Shown piece by piece: positions 13,301 to 25,300 of a DNA stretch of 64,000 nucleotides (within the stretch, counting starts at the first letter, position 1; the number at the start of each line of letters is the position of its first letter). Source of the stretch: Aedes albopictus (lineage: Eukaryota > Arthropoda > Insecta > Diptera > Culicidae); assembly GCF_035046485.1 (NCBI RefSeq), contig NC_085138.1, positions 18,977,440 to 19,041,439 of the forward strand. The letters run 5' to 3'. The notes below the pieces were generated by a model. The model was not told the origin of the DNA and ran no database searches. It saw nothing but the letters and a program-made list of their open reading frames with translations. The position numbers and the translations under genes were made by a program.

Positions 13301-16300
13301 GTGCTCCATCACGAGGAAGATCAGCGGAGCCTCGCCCGGCAGACGGAACGTTTCCAGATACAACCGAAGCGCCTGATCGATGGTCAACCCAGCAAAGTCG
13401 AACGACTTGACAAACACTTCCAGAATCTTGCTCTCGACGTTCTTCTTTTTGCTAATGTACTCTCCAATCATCTTCTTGTCCAGGCCGGAGTTTTCCCGCA
13501 GAAAGTGGGCAATCTCCAGCGGATCTAGGGTGGCACTCAGGATGCCATTCTCCTGCAAGAACTGGACTCCCTTCTCGGGTCGTTGATTGAAGAGATCCGT
13601 TCCCTGGGTGAGCAGACGTTTCTTCTTCTTGATGGCGGCCAGTTCCTCGTGGCTGAGGGTTGTGCCATCGGCTGCGGCATCCTGGCTGACGATCTGCCGG
13701 AGGCGTTCCTCGTTTTGACTAGTTTTCAAGTACTTGTGGATCGATTCTACGGCCACATCGCTGACATCAAGACCTGTGGAGACAGACGGTTGAAGAAAAA
13801 ACAGAATTATTCTGCTGAATGTGTTTAGACTACAGTATTTAGTAAAATATTTAGATTCGTTTGAAAATAACAAAACAAATTTCTAGCGTCACTGTTTATT
13901 GAAATTTCAGGGTGTCCATTCAACTTCAATTTTCCGATTCCCGAATTTTTCCCGGTATAGACTAACTTCCCGGATATTACAAAAAAGTAAATTATTACTC
14001 TAGTAGGACACTACTTAGCGGCATTTTGTATACACGGTTGATCTGAAACTTGATACAAATTTTCTGATTAATCTGAAACTTGATTTCAAAAATTACATTA
14101 AAAATACCAACTAACTCTACAACTACCGACGTTAAATTCCCTTTCTTACACGAATTTTAGCATGCAAGTCTTTGAATGAGTGTAATTAGTACAACCCAAA
14201 GAAATGTAATGAACTACACATTCAGGTATTACTAATTGAATTACTTATGAACAAAACTGATACTGGTCTGATCGAGATCAGATGTTAAAAAGCAGAAATA
14301 ATATTAAAATTTAGTATGGAGAAGTGCTTAATAATAGCTAGTTGAGGTATTGCAAGATAAGAACAATATCAGACAAGATTTGTTGACCTGTTTCCTTGAA
14401 AAAAAAATGCCAACAGCCAGCATCGAAACTTCGTCCTTAGGATCCGCAAGCGGCAATGCTTATAATACCACTTAACTGTAGCTCACTGTTGTTAACATTA
14501 GAGGAATAATGTTCCTCGTTTCCAAAGTTCATAAAGGGCACATGGCATCCCAACTAACATTTTCAGAGCTATAAGCTTCAGTCATTTGCTTTCTGTTGTG
14601 TAACCATGGAATAAAAGCAGTCAACGTTGAATAAAAAGGGAGCTAGTCAAATATAAATCATAAGCTAATACACGACTGCAAAACAAGCACCATAAAGGTA
14701 CCATACTCGGTTTTCAGAAATCCATCACTTGTCTTTGGGGTTGCCTTTACTACTCCACTCTATTCCAACTTCGGGAGATTTCCCGGAATATGTGAAAACT
14801 TGAACAAATCGAATTGGAGTCCCCACTAACAAAACAGCTGCTACTATACAGTACAATTCGTTATACTGACAAATTCCCAAACCAGCAGCGCTTTGAAGGC
14901 CGTTATGCCAGCGTTTCTCAAACTATGGGTCGCGACCCACTGGTGGGTCGCAGGCTGATTTTTGGTGGGTCGCGAAGTCTTTATTAACTTATGTCGAATG
15001 TTATTCCCTGTTCAAATATTCCCTTGGAGAATCCTTTTCTAGAAGATTTATTTCAGAAATTCAGATGAATGTCGATTACGAAACAACTTAAAAGTGATTC
15101 AAATAAAAATGGAAATTAAATAATTGTGTATAAAGGATATCATTAAAAAACACCACTGGTTAAATATATTAGAAACTAGGGGCAAGACAGATACAGCGAG
15201 AGTAACTCTGTTATCGAAGTGTTGCTCAAAATTCCTCTGAATTGCTCTGGATCACTCTGTTTTTCCCGAAGTGTTGCCTGATACCAGTGAAAAATCGAGC
15301 AGTCTTGCCCGATTTTCCGCTTCGTAGCGACGTTTCTGAATGGATTCGAGCAAAAAGAGTTACTGGGGATTGCTCAAAGTTGCTCCGGATTTCACAGTGT
15401 CTTGCCCGTAGATAAGAAACTTGGACTATTATCTCACTTTTTAAAGACTAAGAGTTAACTGATACTGCAAACTTCAGCACCTTAACCTTACCTTCACTAT
15501 GAATAAACAAAAAACAAAACTCTTTTTTTTATTTGAGGGCTACGTAACATAAGTTTATCATAACCTATGAAAGTGATAAAATGTATTCATTTAGTAAAGC
15601 AGTCCAAATTTACAAAAAAAAGACTTATTTTATAAATTCTTGTGCTGGTGGGTCGCCGAATTCTTTGAAAATCAAAAGTGGGTCGCAAGCTGAAAAAGTT
15701 TGAGAACCCCTGCGTTATGCGATTTCATTACAGCTAGAAGCTGTAAAAAATAAACTGTTGGTTTACCAACACGGCTTGTCGGATGTAAACATTTTTGTCA
15801 AAACAAACTTTAAGCAGGAAGTTAATATTGTCCTATCTATAAATACCTAAATAGAAAAACGCTTTAGCTAAAAATGAGTATTCGCGCGAATAGGGGTCCC
15901 CTGTCTGTTCCTCTCTCTCTACACTGATAGACGGCTTGCGGTTATGACGAGCATACAAATGTTTTCAAATTTACCATGGCAAAACATGATCATCGACCAA
16001 CAAACGATTCTTGAGTGCATTTTGTTCCCTTACTTATCAACCGGTTCGATAGCCGAGTGGTAGCGTGCGAGCCTGGTGATCTCAAGGTTCTTGGTTCGAA
16101 TCCGGCTGCCAACAGACACTTTTTTTGATTGTAAATCGGGTCCATGGTAGAATTGAAAACATAAATCTGTTGAGATGAAACGCAAATCAGTCTGCACAAA
16201 TCTAGTGGCGTTGTGCATTTAAGTTGACCCTCAGAATAGTAATTTCAACTGCAAGCCGTCTTTCAGTGTAGCTGCTGCCGGTTCTATTCTTGTGTTCGAT

Positions 16301-19300
16301 AGGTATTTGGTGTTAACGCTGACGGTCGGTCGCTCGATCGATGATGTTCAGTAACCGACGACCATCAGCTGATGCTACTGCTATTGGGCACCGTTTGCCA
16401 GCTGGGGCAGCAATATATACACTCCCGTTCAAAAGTTTGGGGTCACCCCCTCAAAAACATGTCATTTTTTTAGGCCCATATATCCGTTAATTTGCGTCCG
16501 ATTTCAAAACCCTAGGTTTCATTCGAAAGATAATAAGTCAAAGAAACTTTGAACATGATTTAAAAGAAACTTTTTCAAAAAATTTTGTATGTAAACTTAA
16601 CCCAAAGTTGCCAAATTTTCTAAAAAATGAATATAAACTTACGGCAGTGTCGCTGGAAGTTGGGTCGACCAAATTTTAAGATGAGAGCGGTAATATGACC
16701 CATTTTCTATTGGCTTTCAACTGCTTTTTACAGAACTTAGCTAAAAAATCTAGAAGTTATTAAGTAAATTAATCCTTGATGTCATCGACCAAAAGTTTGG
16801 GGTCACCCCTCAATATGATGTATCGGTCAAAAGTTTGGGGTCACTTTCGTAAAACATGGAAAAGTGATTTGGTGATATCTTCGTCATCTATAGTTCAATT
16901 TTAATTATTTTTGGCTCATTTCAAAGATAATTAACTAAATTTACGTTTGATGTCTTTAACTTAACGTATTTAACGATTTTGTATATTAAAATGTTATGTA
17001 AAGTTAGCACATTTTACCACGCTTCAAAAAATGAGGCAACTTTGCGTTAAGTTTTAGTATGTAAATTTCAACAAATATGTGTGGTTCAATGTCTATGCAG
17101 TAAGTATCATTCATTTTGTTTCAAATGAGCCAAGAAGAATTAAAATTGAATGAAAGATGACAAAGATATCAACAAATCACTTTTCCATGTTTTACGATAG
17201 TGACCCCAAACTTTTGACCGATACATCATATTGAGGGGTGACCCCGAGGGGGGCGACACATCCAGATCTATCCAGATTATCGTCTTTTTACCCAAAATCT
17301 AACACATCTCATACACTGTGCATTATCCGTCTACATCCCTTCTATCTGCTTCCACCCAAAATCCATCTCAAATCTTTTTCTTCAAACTACTCGCATCTCT
17401 TCATCCCTTCACATCTGATCCATCTGATCGAGGTAAACAAAGCAAACGATGTCAAACTGAAGTTTAAAACAGAATCGTGTCCAAAAAAGGAGCAACCGAA
17501 GCAAACCGTTTCCGTGGCCGTGCCGGAGCTATGCCGAACTCAGGAGCATTTGCCAGGAACCCTTCCAGGAAAGAAATACGGATATTTACAACAAAATTAC
17601 TCCGTCGAAACCTGAGTGAATCGTCAGATGCAGCCATCAATTTTCAAAAAGCAACGTCGAACCATATATAGTGCCATTTACACTTATCAATAAGTTGATT
17701 CAACCAAGAGGTTCAATCTTTCCTTCAACTTCATCAAGAAACACAATTTGATGGAAATATTGCTAAATGTATTGCATGCATTTTTATTGAGGAAAACATG
17801 GATGATAATGTTGAATCTTGATGTAAATACTGACCAACCTGCAAAAGCGAGGATTGAGGCTGGCGATAATATCCTCAATATTTCCCCTCCGAAAGATTGA
17901 TCCAACCACCGCTATCATCCAGTTTGACCAAACCATCAAGATCATCCAAGTCCGTCAAACTTTCCCCTTGAGTTGTTTTATTCGACCAATCCAGAAGGGT
18001 AAAAGAGTCAGCAGATTGAGCGAAGACCATTCCATCAGTGAGGAAGAGATAGCAATTCACCAACATTCAGCGCGTGGTTTACGGCGTTCATGGTGGCCAG
18101 CTCAATTGAATTTTATGGAATGCTTTGGGAGCAAATTTTTAGAAATAAATAAAGTGTCACGTTTTTGCATTGTAAATAAAATAAAGACTTGATCATTATA
18201 AAAGTGCAAATTTCGATATTTCACTTGCTTATTCAATTCCATTAATGATTATGAAAAAATATTTTGATAATTTTGGTTATTTACCACGTCATATTCGATT
18301 TTTTGTAAGCATTCATAAACTCTTATTTATTGAACCCAATCTCTCAGATAAGTATGATGAATTGGTAAATAGTGGATCTATTTACTAATTCATCATGCTA
18401 TTTTTCCTAATTTCTTGAGAAGGTTGATGTTTTTTAATTTCTAACACAAGTTATGAACTTCTACCAGTGAACCAAAATACTTCATACAAAATGGAGCTTA
18501 AACAATAAGTATTAACAGTTAGGTTCGAACTTCAACATGTAAATTTGGAAATCACTCAAAGGGGCTTTTCCCTCTTACAAAATTTAAAGTTAAAAATAAA
18601 TAAATAATAGTTAGGTTCGAACAAGCTTTGATTTTTGCTAATGTCATAGTAAATATGTAAAGCAGTAGAGGTTTGGAAAACAAAGGCTGATAAGAGGTTA
18701 TTGCCATATTGATTTGTTTTTTTCGGCTATAATTAAAAATGTTTGCTTTATCCGTTATTAACAGGTTTATCTATAGCTAGATTGATTACTGAACTATTAT
18801 ATGCCACTAACTAATTATATGCCTTGAGAGTGACTTTGTGTATTATTGGCAGTGCTTCTCTCTTTGCCATAAGAGTTTTTTGTCGTCCAAATATCTTGAA
18901 ACTTAGTTGTAAACAGTTTGATTGGCAAAGATGTGACGCCAACTTTCAGTTTATCAGACTTTAGATAACACCCCATGACGAAAAGAACAAAGCTGTCGAA
19001 AATATACTGAGTTTTCTAGCATTTTATACTAAAGGCACTAGAAAATCGCATATACGTTAGTGGAAATTAAAGATGTGATATAAAACATAATGAATCCATT
19101 TTAAATATTAAACATTATTCCTAAATAATCTAATGAAAATTTACGATGCGCAACTTGTGCTTGAAAATGTTTATTTGGCAGCGCTTTCTTGTTTCCTTTA
19201 TTCCACCATTCCATCAATTATTTCTTTCTCAAGGATTATTGATGAAATCACGAGGATCAAACCAAGTATCAATCCAATATCTTCGACATTACCCCTTTCC

Positions 19301-22300
19301 AGAGAGATAGATCAAGCCGAGGCTCGAGCAGAGAGAAAATCTCCCGGTAGTATGAGAGAAGTTAATGCATGAGCCTCTGCACGAATCTGGCGTACTGCTC
19401 ACTCCCACAGAAAATTAGAAAACATCTCGCACAGTAAAAGTCAAATGTGACTTTTACTGTTCGCGCTGTTTTCAAATTTTTTGTGGGAGTGAGCAGGACA
19501 GGGCAAATTTGTACAGAGGCTCATAAAGAGAAAAAAACAAGTATCCGTGCATGCTTATCGTACGTGCACAGCTAGCAAAGCAAAGCCTTTTATTGGGGAC
19601 TACGAAGGTGATGATTTTGTTTGCGGTTTTCTGTGAGAAAGTGAAGGAGGGAAGATTTTTTGCTTTTTTTCACTCATACTCCCATAAGAAACCCCGTAGG
19701 AAGAAAGAGTGTTTCCCGGCTCATCAACCTTCGTAGTCGCGAATTGAATCAATGCGTCGTCGGTGGGTGAGCGGTTGATTTTCTGTCCTACCAATCCCAA
19801 AGCCAATAATGCGGAAGATAATGTATACAATGCATTTCTGTCACATTTTTATTTGTTTTTTTTTTAAATGAATTTTCTATTCATATTAATTCTTCTTCTA
19901 ACCATTTTTACATAATCAAACATTTTACATATTTTTTTATTACGAAAAGTTTTTGGACAGCCCATGGGATGGGACTCGAAACACCTTCAGTGCCGTCTTG
20001 CTGAATTACCTTTATATTTCGACATTACACAAAATTACTACTGAAGGGTGTTATTTGTCAGAAGGGGGTATTTCTAATTTATAGGTAACGCAGCTAAGCA
20101 TGTTACCACCATAATGTGCAAATTATTAATTAACTGGTGTTAGAGACCGCCAGTGCACCAGTAATTTTTAGCAAAGTTCGGTGGGACACGAACCGAGTTA
20201 GAAGATTACACAAAAAAAATGTTGTGAACTGTTTATTATCACTAATGCATTGTAATAGTTGAGTTCATTACATTTACCTCTGCATAAATTACTTTACATA
20301 AACTTTGCATAAATTTACTACATTACTTCTGCATAAATTGTTTTTTTTTTTGTTCGATGATTTATTACATCTGAATTCAGTTTTTTTGTATAATATATTT
20401 CAATAGCTGTTTATTGAAATTTTAAAAAATACGGCAACACGGCAGAATGCTCTGCAATGATGATGCTCTCGTTCACGCGCTGCTGCTATGAAAGAATGAT
20501 AGGTTGATCTGGAGGGGAAATATTGAACCAATCAATTGATCCATGGAATAATTTGACCCATGGTTTGAACAATCTTCGAGAGGATTGATGTAACAATTTT
20601 GAAGGTGGGGAAATATTGTAGAGAAAATTGAAGAAAAATGCGCTATGGAGGGGAAATATTGCTGTGTGGTTGATCAAACGGAAGATAGGGGAAAAGTTGA
20701 ATGATTGATGTCAATCTATTTTTGAACAATATTATACATTCAATGTATCCATAAAACGGCCAACTATTGATCAATATATGCACCGTGTGACTGGCGCTTA
20801 TAGGAGAAGCTGCCGAAATCAACAATTATATGTCTGCATCGGTGTAAAAGATGCTGCCGGAACTACGGAAGAAGCGGACTTCGCCGCCGATATGAAAGAT
20901 TTGTAACTGCATTGCTACAGTGCACTGGATTTATTGCCTGGAATCCTGTAACTGCCATCGGAAGTCAGAACCTTGGTCAGAACTTCTATCGGAATCAACG
21001 ATCTTTTTTTTTAATTTAAATACAATCTGCGCAACGCATACCATACTGATCCAAAGGTTGTTTATAGATTTTGAAAGATAAACCTGGATAATGATGAGCC
21101 CAGGAACCATTCCGAGCATACTTTCGGGAACTGAGGAATGCAAGGGCTCCTACAAATATTTTCTCGAGATTTCAATAAAGGTTTCCTAGCAGAGATTTTG
21201 ACACTCATTTCGGAATTCCAGGGTGAGAATTGTTTCCGTTTCTTGTGGAGCTACTTCGGGAGTTGCATTGAGAATAACTCCGGGAGTTCTACCGTGACTT
21301 CTTGCGGAGGATCTTTCGGGAAGTCATTCGAAAGTTTTTTTTTCTCCGCATCTTGGTTGGAAGGAATTGCTGGTGGATTGCCTGAAAGAAATGGAATCCC
21401 CGGAAGGAATTTATGGAGGATTCACGGGTTCCACGGAGGTTCTGATGGCAAATTTTCTAGAAAACTACTGGAGGTTTCTACGGAAGGCATTGTTGGGGGA
21501 TCTGCCGAACAGAAGCATTCGCACAATGTATAGCTGAAGGATTTCCGGGAAGAAATCGCTGGAGAACTACAGGAGGTATTCCGGAGCTTATTGTTGTAAA
21601 ATTCATCATAAGAAATGTTCTCAGTGAAATTACTGAAATTTTTCCCGGAAGGAATGTATAGAGGGTTGTCGGATTTCCTGGAATGAATTGATGGAGGGTT
21701 AGTGAACAATAAGGTTGTTTGGAAGGAATTACTGAAGGATAATCGGTAAGAATAGCTGGAAGATGTGACTGTAAATGGAGTATCGGTGGAGATTCCGATT
21801 ATTACAAACAGTTTACGCATAACATAGCAAATTACCCTAAAAGCTGCTCATATATTTCAAGCATAATTTTTCAAATCGACGTATCTAACTTTTTCACTGA
21901 TCTGAGTAAATTCATGGTCAATGTTGACGACCATTTCACTAAAATAGTTTTTTATAAAAATACTTTTCATAAGTTTTTTCGTGCTTAACATCACCAGGGA
22001 TATAGCACGCACTATGTAAGAAACAAAACCTACTCATTCCATAACATTTTCACAATGAATTTTGACAAAAATACACATACACCGGGTTGGTTCGAGATAC
22101 GTCATGCCAGATACGTCGCTTTTGTATGGTGCCAGTTTGGTGTATCTGTTACTTTTGATTTTAGCTAGATACGTCGTTTGGTTTTCTCATATATCAAAAC
22201 GGTGTATCTATCAGAAAAGTTGTAAACATCAAAATAATTAGATACGTCGTTGCGAAAAATATGCTTAGTTAAACAAATTAAGCAATAAATCATCAAACAG

Positions 22301-25300
22301 TGATGTGGATTCTTCAGTTTGCTTTATGAATCATGCATGCAGCAGTTAACCCGGATTTGTTTACATTCTCGAGTTACGTCGGATTGAAAAGTTATGCTTG
22401 ATTTTTTTTCCATAATATAAAATTTTTGCCGGAAACTCATTGCGGGATTACGGGCTGAGAATCTCTTCGTCTGTTTCATATAAGTTGCAATGGGCGAATT
22501 CCTCCGAAGTTTATTTCGAGAATTCTCGCAGAATTCCTTTCGGAAAGTCCTGCGGGAGTTCATTCAAAATTTCTCCGGATCGTGGTTATCTAGAAGAAAT
22601 TGCTGGTGGGTTGGCCGGAGGCAATGACAGATGGGTTCTCTGGAAGCTGGAGGCTCAAACTTTCTAGGAATTAAAAGCTTAAGGCGGAACGAACTGCTGG
22701 AAGATTCTTCGGAAAGAATTGCTGGACGATTCCTGGGAACGATCTACCACCGAATTTCAAAAAAGGATTCCTATTTTTCCGAAAACAAATTGCTGGTGGT
22801 TACCTCAAAAGTAATCACCATACAGTTTTCTAGAACAAATCACTGAAGGATTTACTGGATGGAGCTACTGGTAAACTTCCGGTAGAAATTGCTGAAGGAT
22901 TCTCCCGTTGAAATATCCTAGGTTGAAATATAGTTACAGTCCTTGTTTATGTTCGAAACAAAAACAAAAAAGTGATCATTTCAGTCAATTTCCAGTTCAA
23001 TCAAACTATGTGAAAAGAGCCTAACTTTTTTTTTGTACTAGGTTACATTTACGCTTCTTTCGTGGCTCTTTTAATATAATTACGCAACTTAGAACAAGCA
23101 AAATGTTCATAAATTCTTGAATAAATATTTAATGCATGTGTTACTGGATTTAGAACCCATGAATAAGGTCGAAACAGATGCCATCAATCAAAACGTATTT
23201 GTTTATAAATATCAACTACACCCTTTTCAAATGCTTTACTGGACTGGCTCTCGCACATCTACTTTCTATCCATTCACATCTCCTTCTATCTCAAAGCAGC
23301 GCTCAGCAGGATTGGAAAGTTGATGCAGTGAAAAGTGGATAGAACAATCCGAAAAATCTAACAGCAGCTCATGGATCTAAAAAAGCAGATGCATCCTTTG
23401 TGGACATCTGATGGACGATTTAGATGTGTCGTCCCCCTCGGGTGACCCCAAACTTTTGGTCGATGACATCAAGGATTAATTTACTTGATAACTTTTTTTC
23501 TAGATTTTTTAGCTAAGTTCTGTAAAAAGCAGTTGAAAGCTAATAGAAAATGGGTCATATTACCGCTCTCATCTTAAAATTTGGTCGACCCAACTTCCAG
23601 CAACACTGCCGTAAGTTTATATTCATTTTTTAGAAAATTTGGCAACTTTGGGTTAAGTTTACATGCAAAATTTTTTGAAAAAGTTTCTTTTAAATCATGT
23701 TCAAAGTTTCTTTGACTTATTATCTTTTGAATGAAACCTAGGGTTTTGAAATCGGACGCAAATTGGCGGAGATATGGACCTAAAAAAATGACATGTTTTT
23801 TAGGGGGTGACCCCAAACTTTTGAACGGGAGTGTAGCTACTACACAAATTCTTTACAGCTATCCATCTCTGTGCTGTGAAATTATTTGGGTTGCTTTTAT
23901 TGCACTTTAATCCAACTCCGGAAGATTTGCCGGAAGATGTACAAATCTGCTGCTTTTATACAGTACGTTTTGTAATGTTGCCAAATACACACAACAGTAG
24001 CGCTTTGTAGCTGTTTAAAAAACACTCTTTCAGCTAGAAGCTGTGACGAAGAACCTATTGGCGCAACCACACAGCTTGTTCAATGTAAACATTATTGGGT
24101 TTGACGCTTCACAAGCTTTTGCAGCAAGATGAAGTTGGGTAATGTTTCTTGTAGCACAATTATGAAGCCTTGTCTGGAGTAAAACAAAACGGGCTATTTT
24201 CTGTGCTATTTATATATAGCAGTGTGGCAGCGAGGACATCATCGGGACCAGTGGATACGGAGATCGGGAGTTCGATTCCAAGAAACGGCAAGTACTTTAA
24301 TAATTCAATTTTAAAAGCGAGGATTCCAGTTCCACATGTATTGCGTCACGGTATCCATAAACTAATTATATTTAATCGGTTAATTTGGAGATGCCGTATA
24401 ACTATTATTTAACAACTGCGAAAAGGCTGAAAAAGCGCCTTCTCAAGATGTTATTCAGTTAGTGGTTACATAGGAGCCGAGAAAAGAGCTATGACTTCGT
24501 GGCATATAAGCTACTCGCACAGCATATACATGTGGATTAAGTTCGTCAGATTCATTGGCATAGGGCTTGCATAGAAGCTTCCGTCCATATGTACAACACA
24601 GTAACTCAGCATCAAGCCGTATTGAGGACGCTTTGTTGACGTTTGCATTCACAATAAATGTTAGTTGGGATGTCATCCGCAAAACAGACAAATTAGCCGG
24701 ATTTCGTGAAAATTGTGCCCGGCTGTTTAGCCTGGCTCGTCGCATAAACACCTTGTCGTAGTCGCCGGCGAGATTCGAACGAAAGCCAGATTGCCCGAAA
24801 CCCTTACAGAGTATACACACTGTCCATCGTCGCTTTGATCATTCTAGTGAGCTTCCCGGAGAAGCCGATTTCGTCCGTGATTTCCCATAGTGGTAATTAC
24901 ATTCAGATGTGTGCGTGTATCTTTTGTAGATGTATAGTTGTGAAACTTGAGGGAAAATATGTGCACTCTTACCCCGGTTATTTGTTTTATCATCATGTAG
25001 CCGTTTTACCCAAATCAATTGGGTAATATTTGCATATGCAATCTGAATCAAGGGGTTGGTCATTCAGCACACTTCATTTGTGCCGTGATTTTTGAGCGTG
25101 TGCCAATATGTGCCTAAACTGTGCCGGTTGTTTTTCAGTGTGTGCCGAAGTGTGCCGAACGTGCCGGAGGTGTGCCGAATGTGCCCAGTGGAATATTATG
25201 CTTTTGGTCGAAATACAAAGTGACCGAACGTGCGAAAATTGATTTTTAACCTACTTAGAAATGTCGCAACTCAATTTGGATTAGTGCAAATTGTTGCTCT

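Larger units (their letters stand above)
17245..23432. other. Core of the 7.4-kb composite: mixed repeats, no recognised gene
   Basis: The ORFs at 17,238-17,615 and 17,854-18,192 have no motif I recognise. A run of AATAAA signals near 18,140-18,185 (GTAAATAAAATAAAGACTT) suggests a transcript or retroelement 3' end. The word CAATATTTCCCCTCC recurs near 17,876 and, inverted, near 20,505 and 20,650. A palindrome (GATGAATTGGTAAATAG... CTATTTACTAATTCATC) lies at about 18,356-18,402. From 21,120 to 22,900 there are degenerate GGAATTGCTGG-type tandem repeats, and AGATACGTCG recurs four times at about 22,095-22,250. Confidence 0.5.
16420..23833. mobile_element. 7.4-kb composite TIR element, mariner-type ends with TA TSD
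   Basis: The left end CACTCCCGTTCAAAAGTTTG and the right end CAAACTTTTGAACGGGAGTG are exact complements and are flanked by TA on both sides (16,418-16,419 and 23,834-23,835). The arms 16,420-16,808 and about 23,433-23,833 are complementary over nearly 400 bp. A further pair, GAGGGG(G)CGACACATC near 17,245 and GATGTGTCGTCCCCCTC near 23,420, extends the symmetry inward. No transposase was recognised, so this is a MITE opened up by about 6 kb of inserted or captured DNA. Confidence 0.8.

Noticed and set aside
16040..16112. A functional tRNA gene
   Set aside because: A and B boxes are good, but the acceptor stem does not pair and no clear anticodon loop forms, so it is reported only as a tRNA-like SINE head.
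17238..17615. A captured cargo gene in the 7.4-kb composite
   Set aside because: The 125-residue frame begins within the MITE end, is low in complexity and has no motif. The nearby AATAAA signals are suggestive but not enough.
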